Shown: piece after piece, positions 1 to 10,100 of the stretch
Layout of the letters: each line of letters opens with the position of its first letter
How positions within the stretch are numbered: the first letter of the stretch is position 1
Assembly (NCBI RefSeq): GCF_947501425.1
Contig: NZ_CANMVN010000004.1
Location: 124,001-188,000 of the forward strand
Length of the DNA: 64,000 nt
Source: an uncultured Psychroserpens sp.
GTDB taxonomy: Bacteria; Bacteroidota; Bacteroidia; Flavobacteriales; Flavobacteriaceae
Reading direction: 5' to 3'
Position numbers and translations under genes: made by a program
Notes under the pieces: model-generated
The model's input: the letters and a program-made list of their open reading frames with translations, nothing else
What the model was told of the DNA's origin: nothing
The model's database searches: none

Positions 1-588
1 ATTCCCAACCAGCTTATCCCCTTTTAAACCAGACGATACTGGAGTTTCTCCATTTCCGAAGCGCTTCCAGGCCAACATACTTTTGCAGATATGAATCCCT
101 CTATCGTTGATAATCTGAGTTTTGTAAACTTTCTTACCTGAAGCTTTCAAAATTTCAGCAACACTGTATCCTAAGATCACATTTCTGATATGACCCAAAT
201 GCAATGGCTTATTGGTGTTAGGAGAAGAATACTCAACCATAACCGCTTTGCCTTTTGAATTTGGAGTTTCAAAACCGTAAGTATCATCCGTTTTAATTGA
301 ATTGAAAAACGTCATGTAATACGCATCACTGATCTCAAGATTTAAAAAGCCTTTAACCACATTGAATGCCTTTACCTCATCCACATGCTCAACTAAATAC
401 TGACCAATTTGTTCACCAATCTGAACAGGATTCCCTTTCACAACCCTTAACATCGGAAATACTACAACAGTAATATCTCCAGCAAACTCTTTGCGAGTCG
501 CTTGAAATTCTACTGATTCTAATTCCGCATTAAAAACAGATTTTACGGCCTGTTTTACCTGGTGTGCTAATGTGTCCTGAAGATTCAT
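1..588 (-). CDS. argS: arginyl-tRNA synthetase, N-terminal 196 residues (cut by window edge)
   Basis: Class I aminoacyl-tRNA synthetase that charges tRNA-Arg in the cytoplasm. Reading the minus strand from the ATG at 586-588 gives an open frame to base 1. It begins MNLQDTLAHQVKQAV, the N-terminal additional domain that contacts the tRNA. Further on it contains EYSSPNTNKPLHLGHIRNV, the ArgRS version of the HIGH nucleotide-binding motif (HLGH). The C-terminal two thirds lie outside the window. A TAnnTTTG-type -7 element (TATCTTTG on the minus strand, 612-619) lies about 25 bp upstream of the start. The gene is divergent from the sensor kinase at 1135. Identification is firm; only the extent beyond the edge is unknown. 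Confidence 0.96.
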   Translation of the reverse strand, partial: MNLQDTLAHQVKQAVKSVFNAELESVEFQATRKEFAGDITVVVFPMLRVVKGNPVQIGEQIGQYLVEHVDEVKAFNVVKGFLNLEISDAYYMTFFNSIKTDDTYGFETPNSKGKAVMVEYSSPNTNKPLHLGHIRNVILGYSVAEILKASGKKVYKTQIINDRGIHICKSMLAWKRFGNGETPVSSGLKGDKLVGN

Positions 589-1134
589 TTTGGTTTTTAT
601 TTTTAAGTCAGCAAAGATATGTTTTTTATTATTTTTTTTGATAGATGATATGCTTTAATTGATTATAATACATCCTTTTGAAAACATATACCATGCAAAG
701 AAAAATTAGAAAATTCACTTAATGATAATCGTAAGTTTTCTTTACATGAAATTATCGGAATTTTATTAAATACGCATATAAACCAATAAACAACTGATTA
801 TCAGTAATTTATTTCTTACAATAACACAACATGCATTTCATCGATAAAAGTGCCGTTTTTCTATGATTTTTGCCGTTAATCTATTCGTCGATGTTTTTAT
901 GAATTTCAATGTTCACTTTAACTAATTTATAGGCATTAAAACCCAAAAATTAGGCTTTAATATCCTTTTTATTGATTTTTGATACTGCTATTAATCAAAG
1001 TCCCAAACGTTGATGAAACTTAATAATCAATCTTTATTGAGATTGACATTATTATTACAGCACTCTAACTATCCAACCCTAATGGAAGTTTCGTGTGAAA
1101 ATAATTTTGCAATTATTAATACTCTAACTAAACT
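589..1134. other. 546-bp divergent intergenic region, argS / sensor kinase
   Basis: Very AT-rich, with no credible open frame on either strand. It holds a -7 element for argS (612-619, minus strand) and one for the histidine kinase (TAATTTTG, 1102-1109, about 26 bp before the ATG at 1135). An imperfect direct repeat, TGCCGTTTTTCTAT at 851-864 and TGCCGTTAATCTAT at 871-884, has a 20-bp period. This is the arrangement expected for a dimeric regulator binding one face of the helix. No other structure was recognised. Confidence 0.6.
1102..1109 (+). promoter_or_regulatory. -7 promoter element (TAATTTTG) for the sensor kinase
   Basis: Matches the Bacteroidota housekeeping -7 consensus TAnnTTTG and lies 26 bp before the ATG at 1135. 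No convincing TTG -33 element is present at the usual distance, so this may be an activated promoter. Confidence 0.4.
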
Positions 1135-3189
1135 ATGAAGCAGTTAATAACATTAGCTGTTTTATGTTCTTCGTTCTTCTGTTTATCACAAACAAATGAG
1201 ATCGACAGTTTGACTGTGCATTTATCTTTTCAAAGCCAAGACTCATCAAAAGTAGACACCTCTTTACGTTTAGTAAAAGCGCTTTATGAAGCTAAGAGCT
1301 ACAAGAAAGCACTCATCTACATTGAAAATACTGAGCGTTTATCACAACTTCTTAATCATGCAAAAGGTATAGCTGACGTCAATTATTACAAAGCTTTAAT
1401 TTATGCTCAAAAAGACGATTATTACAATGCTATTGATGGTTACAACAGATCACGCAGGTATTACAGTCAGTTAGGTGACACTCTAGGAATTGCAAAAGTA
1501 AACAACAGTATTGGTTTAATAGAGATCAAAAGAGGAAATTACAGCGTTGGTTTAGAAAACTCACTGTCTGCTATACAAACGTTTGAATCCAGAAATTTAA
1601 AAGACGAATTAAGTTCTGCTTACAATAATTTGGCAGAAGCTTACTATAACACCAATCAAGTTGATAAATCATTAGAGTTTAATATCAAAGCCTTAAATGT
1701 AAGAGAACAATTAAGAGATAGTATTGGTATTAAAACATCCACAAGAAATATAGCCTTACTATATTCTGAAAGAAAAGAACATAGAAAAGCAATAGAATAC
1801 TACGAAAAGGTTTTAAAACTTCTTAATCCAAGTACTGATCAAAAACTTAAAGGTGAAATTTTACCTCGTATTGGCGCTGAATATCTTAGATTCAAAGATT
1901 ACGACAAAGCTGCAGAATATTTAGTAGAAGGCTTAAAATTCAATAGAAAGAACAACAATGACGATGGAGTGCTCAGAGCACTAAATGCTATAGCCGATTT
2001 AAACATTCAGCAAGAAAAAGTGCGACTGGCTGAAATTCAAGTTAACGAAGCTTATGAGATCGCAACTAGAATCAATAACAAGCCAGAATTATTAAAGAAC
2101 TACAAACTTCATAAAGAGATTGATTCTATCAATGGTAAGTTTCAAAATGCGTTCTTCTGGCAAGGAAAATATTTCAACTTAAAAAGTGAACTTGATAAAG
2201 AGAATCAACCAATTGTACCAGTAATCACAAAACCAATTGAAGTAGAGCCTTTAGATGCTAATGAAGATTTCAATGCTATAGCCATCAAACAAAAAGAAGC
2301 TGAAAACGAAATTATGTTTAAGAAGCTTAAGGCTATTTCCTATGTGCTTGGTGCTGCATTTTTGATAGTATCTACTATTCTTTTACTGATCTACCTTAAA
2401 CGAAAAAACACCCTTAAGTTCAATAGAGAGCTTCAGGAAAAAAATAAGCAAATAGAAAAACAAAACGAAGAATTTGCTCTACAAACCAAACATCTTGAAG
2501 AAGTCAATAGTGTAAAAGACAGATTATTTTCCATTGTATCTCATGATCTTAAAGATTCTATATCATCAATTAAAGGCTTTATTGATCTTCTCAAAGAGGA
2601 TGGGATATCTCGTGAAGAATTCTACGATTTGGTTCCGGAACTAAGCGAAAATGCAGACAGTGCCTCACAGCTTCTTTATAACTTATTGAACTGGTCTAAA
2701 TCACAAATGCAAAATTTAGAGCCAAAACCTGAATTATTCAATATTCAGGATGTTTTCAAGAACAAAATCAGTTTGGTTGAACAAAAAGTTGAGCAGAAAC
2801 GCATTGTATTAATTGATGAGTCACACAGAGATTTCGTTTATGCTGACAAGAGTATGATTGAAATTGTAATCCAAAACTTGATTACAAATGCTGTTAAATT
2901 CACACGCGTTGGAGATGTCATTACGGTATCAAATAGTGACCTCAATGGAAATAGTCTAATTTGTGTAGAAGACACAGGTGTTGGTATTTCAAAAGAGAAT
3001 ATTGATAAGCTTTTCAAGAATGGAACATTTACAACACGTGGTACCAGTAATGAGAAAGGAACTGGTTTAGGGTTGACTATTTGTAAAGAATTAGTAGAGC
3101 TTAACAACGGAAGAATTTGGGTAGAAAGTACGCCAAATGTTGGGACTAAATTCTACGTAGAGCTTCCAAAAATTAAACCAGCTGAATAA
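1135..3189 (+). CDS. TPR-domain sensor histidine kinase (orphan)
   Basis: Inner-membrane two-component sensor of 684 aa. Residues 1-19 look like a signal peptide. Residues 40-345 are tetratricopeptide repeats, presumably periplasmic. Residues 401-421 form one membrane helix, followed by a coiled coil to about 460. The dimerisation/phosphoacceptor helix has H470 in SHDLKDSI; the ATPase domain shows an N-box (NLITNAVKF), G1 (DTGVGI) and G2 (GTGLGL). No receiver domain or adjacent response regulator is present, so it is an orphan kinase in this window. The usual proline after the H-box is missing (HDLKDSI rather than HDLRxPL), which is seen in other Bacteroidota TPR kinases. The ligand is unknown. 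Confidence 0.9.
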   Translation: MKQLITLAVLCSSFFCLSQTNEIDSLTVHLSFQSQDSSKVDTSLRLVKALYEAKSYKKALIYIENTERLSQLLNHAKGIADVNYYKALIYAQKDDYYNAIDGYNRSRRYYSQLGDTLGIAKVNNSIGLIEIKRGNYSVGLENSLSAIQTFESRNLKDELSSAYNNLAEAYYNTNQVDKSLEFNIKALNVREQLRDSIGIKTSTRNIALLYSERKEHRKAIEYYEKVLKLLNPSTDQKLKGEILPRIGAEYLRFKDYDKAAEYLVEGLKFNRKNNNDDGVLRALNAIADLNIQQEKVRLAEIQVNEAYEIATRINNKPELLKNYKLHKEIDSINGKFQNAFFWQGKYFNLKSELDKENQPIVPVITKPIEVEPLDANEDFNAIAIKQKEAENEIMFKKLKAISYVLGAAFLIVSTILLLIYLKRKNTLKFNRELQEKNKQIEKQNEEFALQTKHLEEVNSVKDRLFSIVSHDLKDSISSIKGFIDLLKEDGISREEFYDLVPELSENADSASQLLYNLLNWSKSQMQNLEPKPELFNIQDVFKNKISLVEQKVEQKRIVLIDESHRDFVYADKSMIEIVIQNLITNAVKFTRVGDVITVSNSDLNGNSLICVEDTGVGISKENIDKLFKNGTFTTRGTSNEKGTGLGLTICKELVELNNGRIWVESTPNVGTKFYVELPKIKPAE

Positions 3190-3224
3190 TTAATTTTTGG
3201 TATCTTCCCAAAAACAATTCAGCC

Positions 3225-3857
3225 ATGACTCGATATTTCCTAGTATTCCTTTTAGCCATTATATGCTATTCCTGTAAAAATGATCCATCAAAAACTAATG
3301 AGGATTCTAAACCCAATCATCTTCCTGAATTGTTTGCTATGATGCAAGGTTCATTTAATTCAGAAGTACAGGCTCAGGTAGATACTACTTATTTAAACAT
3401 CTCGCTTCATATGTACCCGATTTGGAAAGACAAAGGAAACTTTCTTTATGTAGAACAAGCCCTTAACACGAAACAAGATAAGCCTTACAGACAACGTATT
3501 TACGAGGTCACACAATTAAATGACAGCATATATAGTTCTGCCATTTACACCATTGAAAACGATTCGTTATGGATTGGAAAATGGAAAACACCTGAAGCAT
3601 TTGATAGTCTTACGATGGATATGGTTTCTAAAAAAGAAGGCTGTGACGTCTTATTACAACGAATTGAACCCAACTTTTATAAAGGAGAAACAGGAGAAAA
3701 GACATGCGAAAGCACACTTTACGGAGCCTCTTATGCTACTAGCGAAGTTGAAATCATGGAAGATAAAATCATTTCTTGGGACAGAGGCTTTGACAACAAC
3801 GATAAACATATTTTGGGTGCTGAAAAAGGCGGTTATATTTTTGATAAATTAGACTAG
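3225..3857 (+). CDS. CpeT/CpcT-like lipoprotein
   Basis: A 210-aa protein with a lipoprotein signal (hydrophobic segment ending in CYSC, lipid on Cys17 or thereabouts). The body resembles the CpeT/CpcT chromophore lyase family: LPELFAMMQGSFNSEVQAQ at the start, then HMYPIWKDKGNFLYVEQAL, then KEGCDVLLQR and YGASYATSEV near the end. In cyanobacteria these proteins attach bilins to phycobiliproteins. In Bacteroidota, which lack phycobilisomes, the family is found as lipoproteins of unknown role, and the lipobox here indicates an envelope location. It lies 35 bp after the sensor kinase on the same strand and may be co-transcribed. Its stop codon shares the palindrome CTAG with the convergent ctlX stop. 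Confidence 0.75.
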   Translation: MTRYFLVFLLAIICYSCKNDPSKTNEDSKPNHLPELFAMMQGSFNSEVQAQVDTTYLNISLHMYPIWKDKGNFLYVEQALNTKQDKPYRQRIYEVTQLNDSIYSSAIYTIENDSLWIGKWKTPEAFDSLTMDMVSKKEGCDVLLQRIEPNFYKGETGEKTCESTLYGASYATSEVEIMEDKIISWDRGFDNNDKHILGAEKGGYIFDKLD

Positions 3858-4786
3858 ACCCTAGGCAAAAACACCTCAGCCATCATACAACGAGCACTGC
3901 CACCACCACAGGTTTCAATAGTTTCCAGAGAACTGGATAGAATAGGACAAAATCGTTCGATATCTGCAATTTGTTTTGGCGATAAACTATCATGAGCTGC
4001 TTGACTCATAACTAAATAGCGTTGCCCATTGTGTCCTTGAACCTGAAGCATATTGCCTGCAAATTGATGCATTTGATCCTCTGAGATCTCAATAATGGTT
4101 TTACCATCGGCTTTTAGGTTTTTGATAACGTTCTTACGTTCTTTTTTATCGTCAATGGTATCTAAACATATGACCGAAAACTGCTCAGCAAGGCACATCA
4201 TAACATTGGTATGGTAAATAGGTAAACGTTTGCCATCAACAGTCTGATTTGCAGTAAAAATAACTGGTGTGTATTCAAAGTCTTCGCAAAACTCGATAAA
4301 TAAGTCCTCATCAGCTCTGGCTGATAACGCACAATACGCTTTTGCATTAATTCTATCTAATAGTAAACTACCTGTACCTTCTAAAAAGACGCCTTCGTCT
4401 TCAGCACTTGTGTAATCAATAATATTTTCAATTCTAAAACCTTCTTTCTCTAGACGTATAAATACTTCGTCCCGACGTTCTTTTCTTCTGTTTTCTGCAA
4501 ACATTGGGTACAAACCAATATCGCCATTTTCGTGAAAGCTCACCCAATTATTAGGAAAAATTGAATCTGGAGTGTCCATTAATTTATCATCCTGTTCTAC
4601 AATTACATTAACACCTACAGCTCTCAACTTATCAACAAAAGCGTCAAACTCATTTTGAGCTTTTACATTGATTTCAGCATTTTTTATAGCCAAATCTTCC
4701 TGAAAATAGTTATTGACAGCGGTTTGTTCATTCATCCTGAAATTGACAGGACGAATCATTAAGATGGTATTAGTGGTTTGCGACAT
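3854..4786 (-). CDS. ctlX: CtlX-type citrulline/arginine hydrolase (amidinotransferase fold)
   Basis: A 310-aa pentein-fold (arginine deiminase/amidinotransferase superfamily) enzyme, cytoplasmic. The family is annotated as citrulline-utilisation hydrolase CtlX; family members act on the guanidino or ureido group of arginine-like substrates. Visible features are the substrate-binding Asp in MDTPDSIFPNNWVSFH, the FLEGTGSLLLD loop carrying the Glu, the catalytic His region YHTNVMMCL and the nucleophile Cys300 in GGGSARCMMAEV. It overlaps the end of the CpeT-like gene by four bases (CTAG). A second pentein enzyme, dimethylargininase-like, lies at 34290. The exact substrate cannot be told from sequence. 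Confidence 0.85.
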   Translation of the reverse strand: MSQTTNTILMIRPVNFRMNEQTAVNNYFQEDLAIKNAEINVKAQNEFDAFVDKLRAVGVNVIVEQDDKLMDTPDSIFPNNWVSFHENGDIGLYPMFAENRRKERRDEVFIRLEKEGFRIENIIDYTSAEDEGVFLEGTGSLLLDRINAKAYCALSARADEDLFIEFCEDFEYTPVIFTANQTVDGKRLPIYHTNVMMCLAEQFSVICLDTIDDKKERKNVIKNLKADGKTIIEISEDQMHQFAGNMLQVQGHNGQRYLVMSQAAHDSLSPKQIADIERFCPILSSSLETIETCGGGSARCMMAEVFLPRV

Positions 4787-4834
4787 TTCTGAAATTTAAA
4801 GTGCAACAAAATTAAATAAATTTAATGTAGAATT

Positions 4835-5224
4835 CTATATCGCACTTTTATTATTTTGGTTGGATAGTAGCCATTCTAAAGCTGCTTCTCTTTCCCTGAA
4901 TATTTTGATATTCCAATTATTGTGTTTGTTGATATTCATAACTATTTGGGTAGCCATTTCTGCACTAACACTGTAAACAACTACAGCTCTAAATGCAATG
5001 GTATCTTTAAGAGTTCCCATGGCTCTTTGTGCATCAAACGTATATGAGTATGCATGTTCTTTATTTATCAAAAGGGAAAAAGGAGATTCTAAATGAGAAG
5101 TTAATACTGCGCGGTAAGCATTAACCATAGATTCATCAATAACAACACCGTCATCAATGATAACTTCGGCAATATTAGACTCCAGTATCTTTATTTTTCC
5201 GAAGGGTAGGACAAAAACTTTCAT
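4835..5224 (-). CDS. conserved flavobacterial protein of unknown function
   Basis: A 129-aa soluble protein without signal peptide or membrane segment. It has an alternating strand/helix pattern (GKIKILESNIAEVIIDDGV, then SPFSLLINKEHAYSYTFDAQR) of a kind common in Flavobacteriaceae. The fold may be STAS/SpoIIAA-like, because a short beta strand, helix and beta strand precede an AVVVYS strand. No catalytic motif is visible. It lies 48 bp upstream of ctlX on the same strand, so the two could be co-transcribed. Function not recognised. Confidence 0.6.
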   Translation of the reverse strand: MKVFVLPFGKIKILESNIAEVIIDDGVVIDESMVNAYRAVLTSHLESPFSLLINKEHAYSYTFDAQRAMGTLKDTIAFRAVVVYSVSAEMATQIVMNINKHNNWNIKIFREREAALEWLLSNQNNKSAI

Positions 5225-5260
5225 TAGCTATTAATTTAGAGGGATAATCCAAATTTAGAT

Positions 5261-5268
5261 TAACTTTG
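5261..5268 (+). promoter_or_regulatory. -7 promoter element TAACTTTG for the M14 peptidase gene
   Basis: Exact match to TAnnTTTG, 74 bp upstream of the ATG at 5343, implying a 5' leader of about 65 nt. No clear -33 TTG was assigned. Confidence 0.4.
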
Positions 5269-5342
5269 AATTGTTTTTAATTCTAATTGATAAAGAAATA
5301 AACAACGATATTAACAATTGACCTATCCTTAAAAATTTCAAT

Positions 5343-7076
5343 ATGAAAAAACTCATACTACTGTTTCTAATTGTAATGTCTTGCTCTTCTGAAAAGACAA
5401 ATCAAAATGCTGATTTCATAACTGTTTTTGAAACCTCAAAAGGCACACAAACTCCAACTTATGATGAAGTCATTGACTTTTATAAAAACTTAGCTAAAAC
5501 CTATGATGCCATCACAATAGAAACAATTGGTGAAACCGACTCCGGAAAACCATTACACGTGGTTACATTGAATCCTGATAACAACTTTGATTTTGAAAAG
5601 ATCAGAGAAAATAAGCGTATCCTTATGATCAATAACGGGATACATCCTGGAGAATCTGATGGTATAGATGCTACAATGCTTTTGTTTCGTGATTTGGTAC
5701 AAGGAACAATTGAGATGCCAAAAAGCACAGTATTGGTAACCATTCCTGTTTATAATGTTGGCGGAAGTTTAAATCGGAATTCTTCAACACGAACTAATCA
5801 AAACGGACCAGAAGCTTACGGTTTTAGAGGAAATGCGCGTAACTATGACCTTAACAGAGATTTTATTAAAACTGATACTAAAAATGCTAAAGCTTTTTCT
5901 GTTATTTTTAATCAGGTTCGTCCTGATGTATTCATAGATAATCATGTGAGTAATGGTGCCGATTATCAATACACACTTACGCATCTATTCACTCAGCATA
6001 ACAAGTTAGGTGGTGCACTTGGAGAATTTTTACACACTGAAATGATGCCACAATTAGAACAAAAGCTCGGAGAAAAAGATTGGGATATCACGCCATATGT
6101 CAATGTATTTAACAGAACACCTGAACAAGGCTTTAGTCAGTTTATGGATTCACCGCGTTACTCAACAGGCTATACAACACTATGGAACACTCTTGGAATG
6201 ATGGTAGAAACACACATGCTTAAACCTTACAAACAACGTGTCGAAGGCACCTACGAACTTATGAAGAGTATGATAGAAATTACTGAGGGTGAGGGTGAAC
6301 GAATTTCAGAATTACGACAGAATGCATTAGCTGAACTAAAATCAAAAAAAACATATCCGCTACAATGGACCATAGATACTACACAATCAACAATATTGCA
6401 ATTTAAAGGCTATGAAGGACAAATGATTGAAAGTGATTTGACAGGAGCGCAACGATTAAAATATGATAGAACTCAACCGTTTACTAAAGAGGTTACATAT
6501 AAAAATTACATGACACCAACTTTAGAAGTTGACATTCCAAAATCATATGTTATTCCGCAAGGCTGGTGGAACGTCATTAATCCTCTCACTTTAAATGATA
6601 TTGTAATTCAAAAACTAGAAAAAGACACAACGATAACTGTTACTTCATATAAAATCAAAAATTATGAAACGAGAACACGAGCCTATGAAGGGCATTATCC
6701 ACATTATAATGTTGAGATAGAATCTTCTACAGAAAAAGTCAAGTTTCGCGAAGGTGACCTCCTTATCAACACCAATCAACGTGGTTGCAGGTATTTACTC
6801 GAAACATTAGAACCTCAAGCACCTGACTCTTTTTTCAGTTGGAATTTTTTCGATACCATCTTACAACAAAAAGAAGGCTTCTCTCCTTATGTATGGGAAG
6901 ATAAAGCAAAACTGCTACTGACTCAAAACCCGAAATTGCAAATCGATTTTAATCTTAAAAAGTCATTCGATGAAGATTTTGCCAATAATTGGTATGCACA
7001 ATTGGATTGGATCCATAAGCAAAGTATACATTATGAAAAAGCACATTTACAATATCCTGTTTATCGTATAGAATAG
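5343..7076 (+). CDS. M14-family zinc carboxypeptidase lipoprotein
   Basis: A 577-aa lipoprotein; the signal ends in VMSC with Cys14 as the lipidation site. Residues 40-310 form an M14 metallocarboxypeptidase domain. The zinc ligands are visible as H101 and E104 (GIHPGESDG) and H201 (FIDNHVSNG). A candidate catalytic Glu is E289 in MMVETHM, and the substrate-binding Arg/Asn are around YDLNRDFIK (168-176). Residues 320-577 are an accessory region typical of the large Bacteroidota members. The expected role is trimming of C-terminal residues from exogenous or cell-wall peptides at the outer membrane. It converges on the repeat protein at 7143, sharing a terminator. Confidence 0.85.
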   Translation: MKKLILLFLIVMSCSSEKTNQNADFITVFETSKGTQTPTYDEVIDFYKNLAKTYDAITIETIGETDSGKPLHVVTLNPDNNFDFEKIRENKRILMINNGIHPGESDGIDATMLLFRDLVQGTIEMPKSTVLVTIPVYNVGGSLNRNSSTRTNQNGPEAYGFRGNARNYDLNRDFIKTDTKNAKAFSVIFNQVRPDVFIDNHVSNGADYQYTLTHLFTQHNKLGGALGEFLHTEMMPQLEQKLGEKDWDITPYVNVFNRTPEQGFSQFMDSPRYSTGYTTLWNTLGMMVETHMLKPYKQRVEGTYELMKSMIEITEGEGERISELRQNALAELKSKKTYPLQWTIDTTQSTILQFKGYEGQMIESDLTGAQRLKYDRTQPFTKEVTYKNYMTPTLEVDIPKSYVIPQGWWNVINPLTLNDIVIQKLEKDTTITVTSYKIKNYETRTRAYEGHYPHYNVEIESSTEKVKFREGDLLINTNQRGCRYLLETLEPQAPDSFFSWNFFDTILQQKEGFSPYVWEDKAKLLLTQNPKLQIDFNLKKSFDEDFANNWYAQLDWIHKQSIHYEKAHLQYPVYRIE

Positions 7077-7091
7077 AAATTCATACAAATA

Positions 7092-7119
7092 AAAAGGCAC
7101 TATTTTCATAGTGCCTTTT
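7092..7119. terminator. bidirectional hairpin terminator
   Basis: Perfect 11-bp stem AAAAGGCACTA / TAGTGCCTTTT with a 6-base loop, between the convergent M14 peptidase (stop 7076) and repeat protein (stop 7143). T-runs follow the stem on both strands, so it should stop transcription from either side. Confidence 0.85.
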
Positions 7120-7142
7120 ACAAATATTAAGTTATAATCATC

Positions 7143-10100
7143 TTACTTTCTCACTTGTACCGCTTTGGTAAAGTTTCTGTATTTAGATTCAAATTTCACG
7201 AAATATGTTCCGTCTTTTAAACGGCTCATATCAATAGACAAATTATCATTTTGAATTGCGGTTGTTTCTCCTGACAACATCACTCTTCCACTAACATCTA
7301 CAACAGTATAGTTAATCGTTTCCTCAGGAACTATTTCAGTATCAATGCGAACTATACTAGATGTCGGATTTGGATATAAAGCAATATCCAGCTTCTCATT
7401 TCTGAAAGACGCTTCAAATGCCTCATAGCTACTATAGTTGCCTACATAATCTTCAATTAATGCTGTTGGATCACCAATTCTGTTGTTATTAAAGAAATGA
7501 CATATCCAGCTTGGAATAACCAAATTTAAAGCACCATGAACATCTAGTGAAGCACAAATGTTATTTTGCTCAATTAAATGTAGCACATTAAATCCTGTTG
7601 TTGATCCAAAATCTACTATTGATAAATCAAGAGAGTCTGGATTGTAGACTAAACTATGAATGCGATAGAATCCAGGATGATCTACTGTAAATTCTGGAGT
7701 TGGCGATGCATCTAAAATAGTTAATGAAAATGCACTCGTCAAGACAAAAATTTGTTGGTATCCATCTGGAATTACAGGAACGCTTGCTATTTCTGCGGAA
7801 ATTGTAGCCTGACCACCAGAGAGGCAGCTAATTGGATGACTTGAGGTCATCGTACCTGCATCTGCAGTACATTTCTCTTCATCTACTTTGAATGATGCAC
7901 CTGCTACATCCAGTGATGCACAGATCTCTCCGCCTCCTGCAATTAGTAATCCGAAGACATCAAATCCTGTGGTTACGCCTGGTTGTACGATCGATAAATC
8001 TAAAGTATCTGGATTGAATACCAAGCTATGGATTGTATAATCTCCAGCTTCAGTAACTTCGAACGATGGCTCGCCACCTGCTCCAAGTATTATAAGTCCT
8101 TCACCTTGTGTGAGTACAAATGCCTGAACATAACCCTCTGGAATTACTGCATTCCCATCTACTGTCGCTGTGATGGTTGCTGATCCGTTGGATAATTCTA
8201 CATTGGCCATATCTGTACTCATTGTGCCTGCATCTGCAGTACATTGCTCTTCATCTACTTTGAATGATGCGCCTGCTACATCCAGTGATGCACAGATCTC
8301 TCCGCCTCCTGCAATTAGTAATCCGAAGACATCAAATCCTGTGGTTACGCCTGGCTGTACGATCGATAAATCTAAAGTATCTGGATTGAATACCAAGCTA
8401 TGGATTGTATAATCTCCAGCTTCAGTAACTTCGAACGATGGCTCGCCACCTGCTCCAAGTATTATAAGTCCTTCACCTTGTGTGAGTACAAATGCCTGAA
8501 CATAACCCTCTGGAATTACTGCATTCCCATCTACTGTCGCTGTGATGGTTGCTGATCCGTTGGATAATTCTACATTGGCCATATCTGTACTCATCGTACC
8601 TGCATCTGCAGTACACTGCTCTTCATCAACTTTGAATGATGCGCCTGCTACATCTAGTGATGCACAAATCTCTCCACCTCCAGCGATTAATAATCCGAAG
8701 ACATCAAATCCTGTGGTGACTCCTGGTTGTACAATACCTAAATCTAAAGTGTCTGGATTAAATACTAAACTGTGAATCGTGTAATCTCCTGCTTCTGTTA
8801 CTTCGAACGATGGCTCTCCACCTGCTCCAAGTATTATAAGTCCTTCACCTTGTGTGAGTACAAATGCCTGAACATAACCCTCTGGAATTACTGCATTCCC
8901 ATCTGCTGTCGCTGTGATGGTTGCTGATCCGTTGGATAATTCTACATTGGCCATATCTGTAGTCATCGTACCTGCATCTGCAGTACACTGCTCTTCGTCA
9001 ACTTTGAATGATGCGCCTGCTACATCCAGTGATGCGCAAATCTCTCCACCTCCAGCGATTAATAATCCAAAGACATCAAATCCTGTGGTTACGCCTGGTT
9101 GTACGATCGATAAATCTAAAGTATCTGGATTGAATACCAAGCTATGGATTGTATAATCTCCAGCTTCAGTAACTTCGAACGATGGCTCTCCACCTGCTCC
9201 AAGTATCACTAAGTCTTCACCCTGTGTTAATACAAACGCCTGAACATAACCCTCTGGAATTACTGCATTCCCATCTGCTGTCGCTGTGATGGTTGCTGAT
9301 CCGTTGGATAATTCTACATTAGCCATATCTGTACTCATCGTACCTGCATCTGCAGTACATTGCTCTTCATCTATTTTGAATGATGCACCTGCTACATCTA
9401 GTGATGCACAAATCTCTCCACCTCCAGCGATTAATAATCCGAAGATATCAAATCCTGTAGTGACTCCTGGTTGTACAATACCTAAATCTAAAGTATCTGG
9501 ATTGAATACCAAGCTGTGAATCGTGTAATCTCCTGCTTCTGTCACTTCGAACGATGGCTCTCCTCCTGCTCCAAGTATTACAAGTCCTTCGCCTTGTGTG
9601 AGTACAAATGCCTGAACATAACCCTCTGGAATTACTGCATTCCCATCTACTGTCGCTGTGATGGTTGCTGATCCGTTGGATAATTCTACATTGGCCATAT
9701 CTGTAGTCATCGTACCTGCGTCTGCAGTACAAGTTTCAGGATAAACCTTAAAAGATGTGCCTGCCACATCTAGTGATGCACATATTTTACCGCCACCCTC
9801 GATCAATAATCCGAAGACATTAAATCCTGTAGTCACACCAAATTGAACAATACTCAAATCTAAAGTATCAGGATTAAAAACTAAACTGTGAATGGTATAT
9901 TCGTCAGATTCTGTAACCTCAAAAGATGGTTCAGGCCCAGCATCAATAATTACTAGTCCGTCACCTTGCATTAATACATAAATATTGGCATAGCCATCAG
10001 GGACTTCTGCATTTCCATCTGCAGTTGCTGTAATAATAGCAACTCCATTAGATATGTCAGCAGTTGGCATGTCTGTACTCATGGTACCAGCTTTTGCTTC

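Noticed and set aside
2838-3107. An 89-aa ORF opposite the sensor kinase
   Set aside because: Antisense to the conserved ATPase domain, without signals of its own.
8170-9519. Regularly spaced ORFs of about 80 aa on the plus strand inside the repeat gene
   Set aside because: They recur every 372 bp because they lie opposite the tandem repeats. They have no start or promoter signals and vanish where the repeats diverge.
9448-9732. A 94-aa minus-strand ORF in the repeat gene
   Set aside because: An alternative frame of the real coding strand with an odd Arg/Ser/Cys-rich composition; explained by repeat structure.
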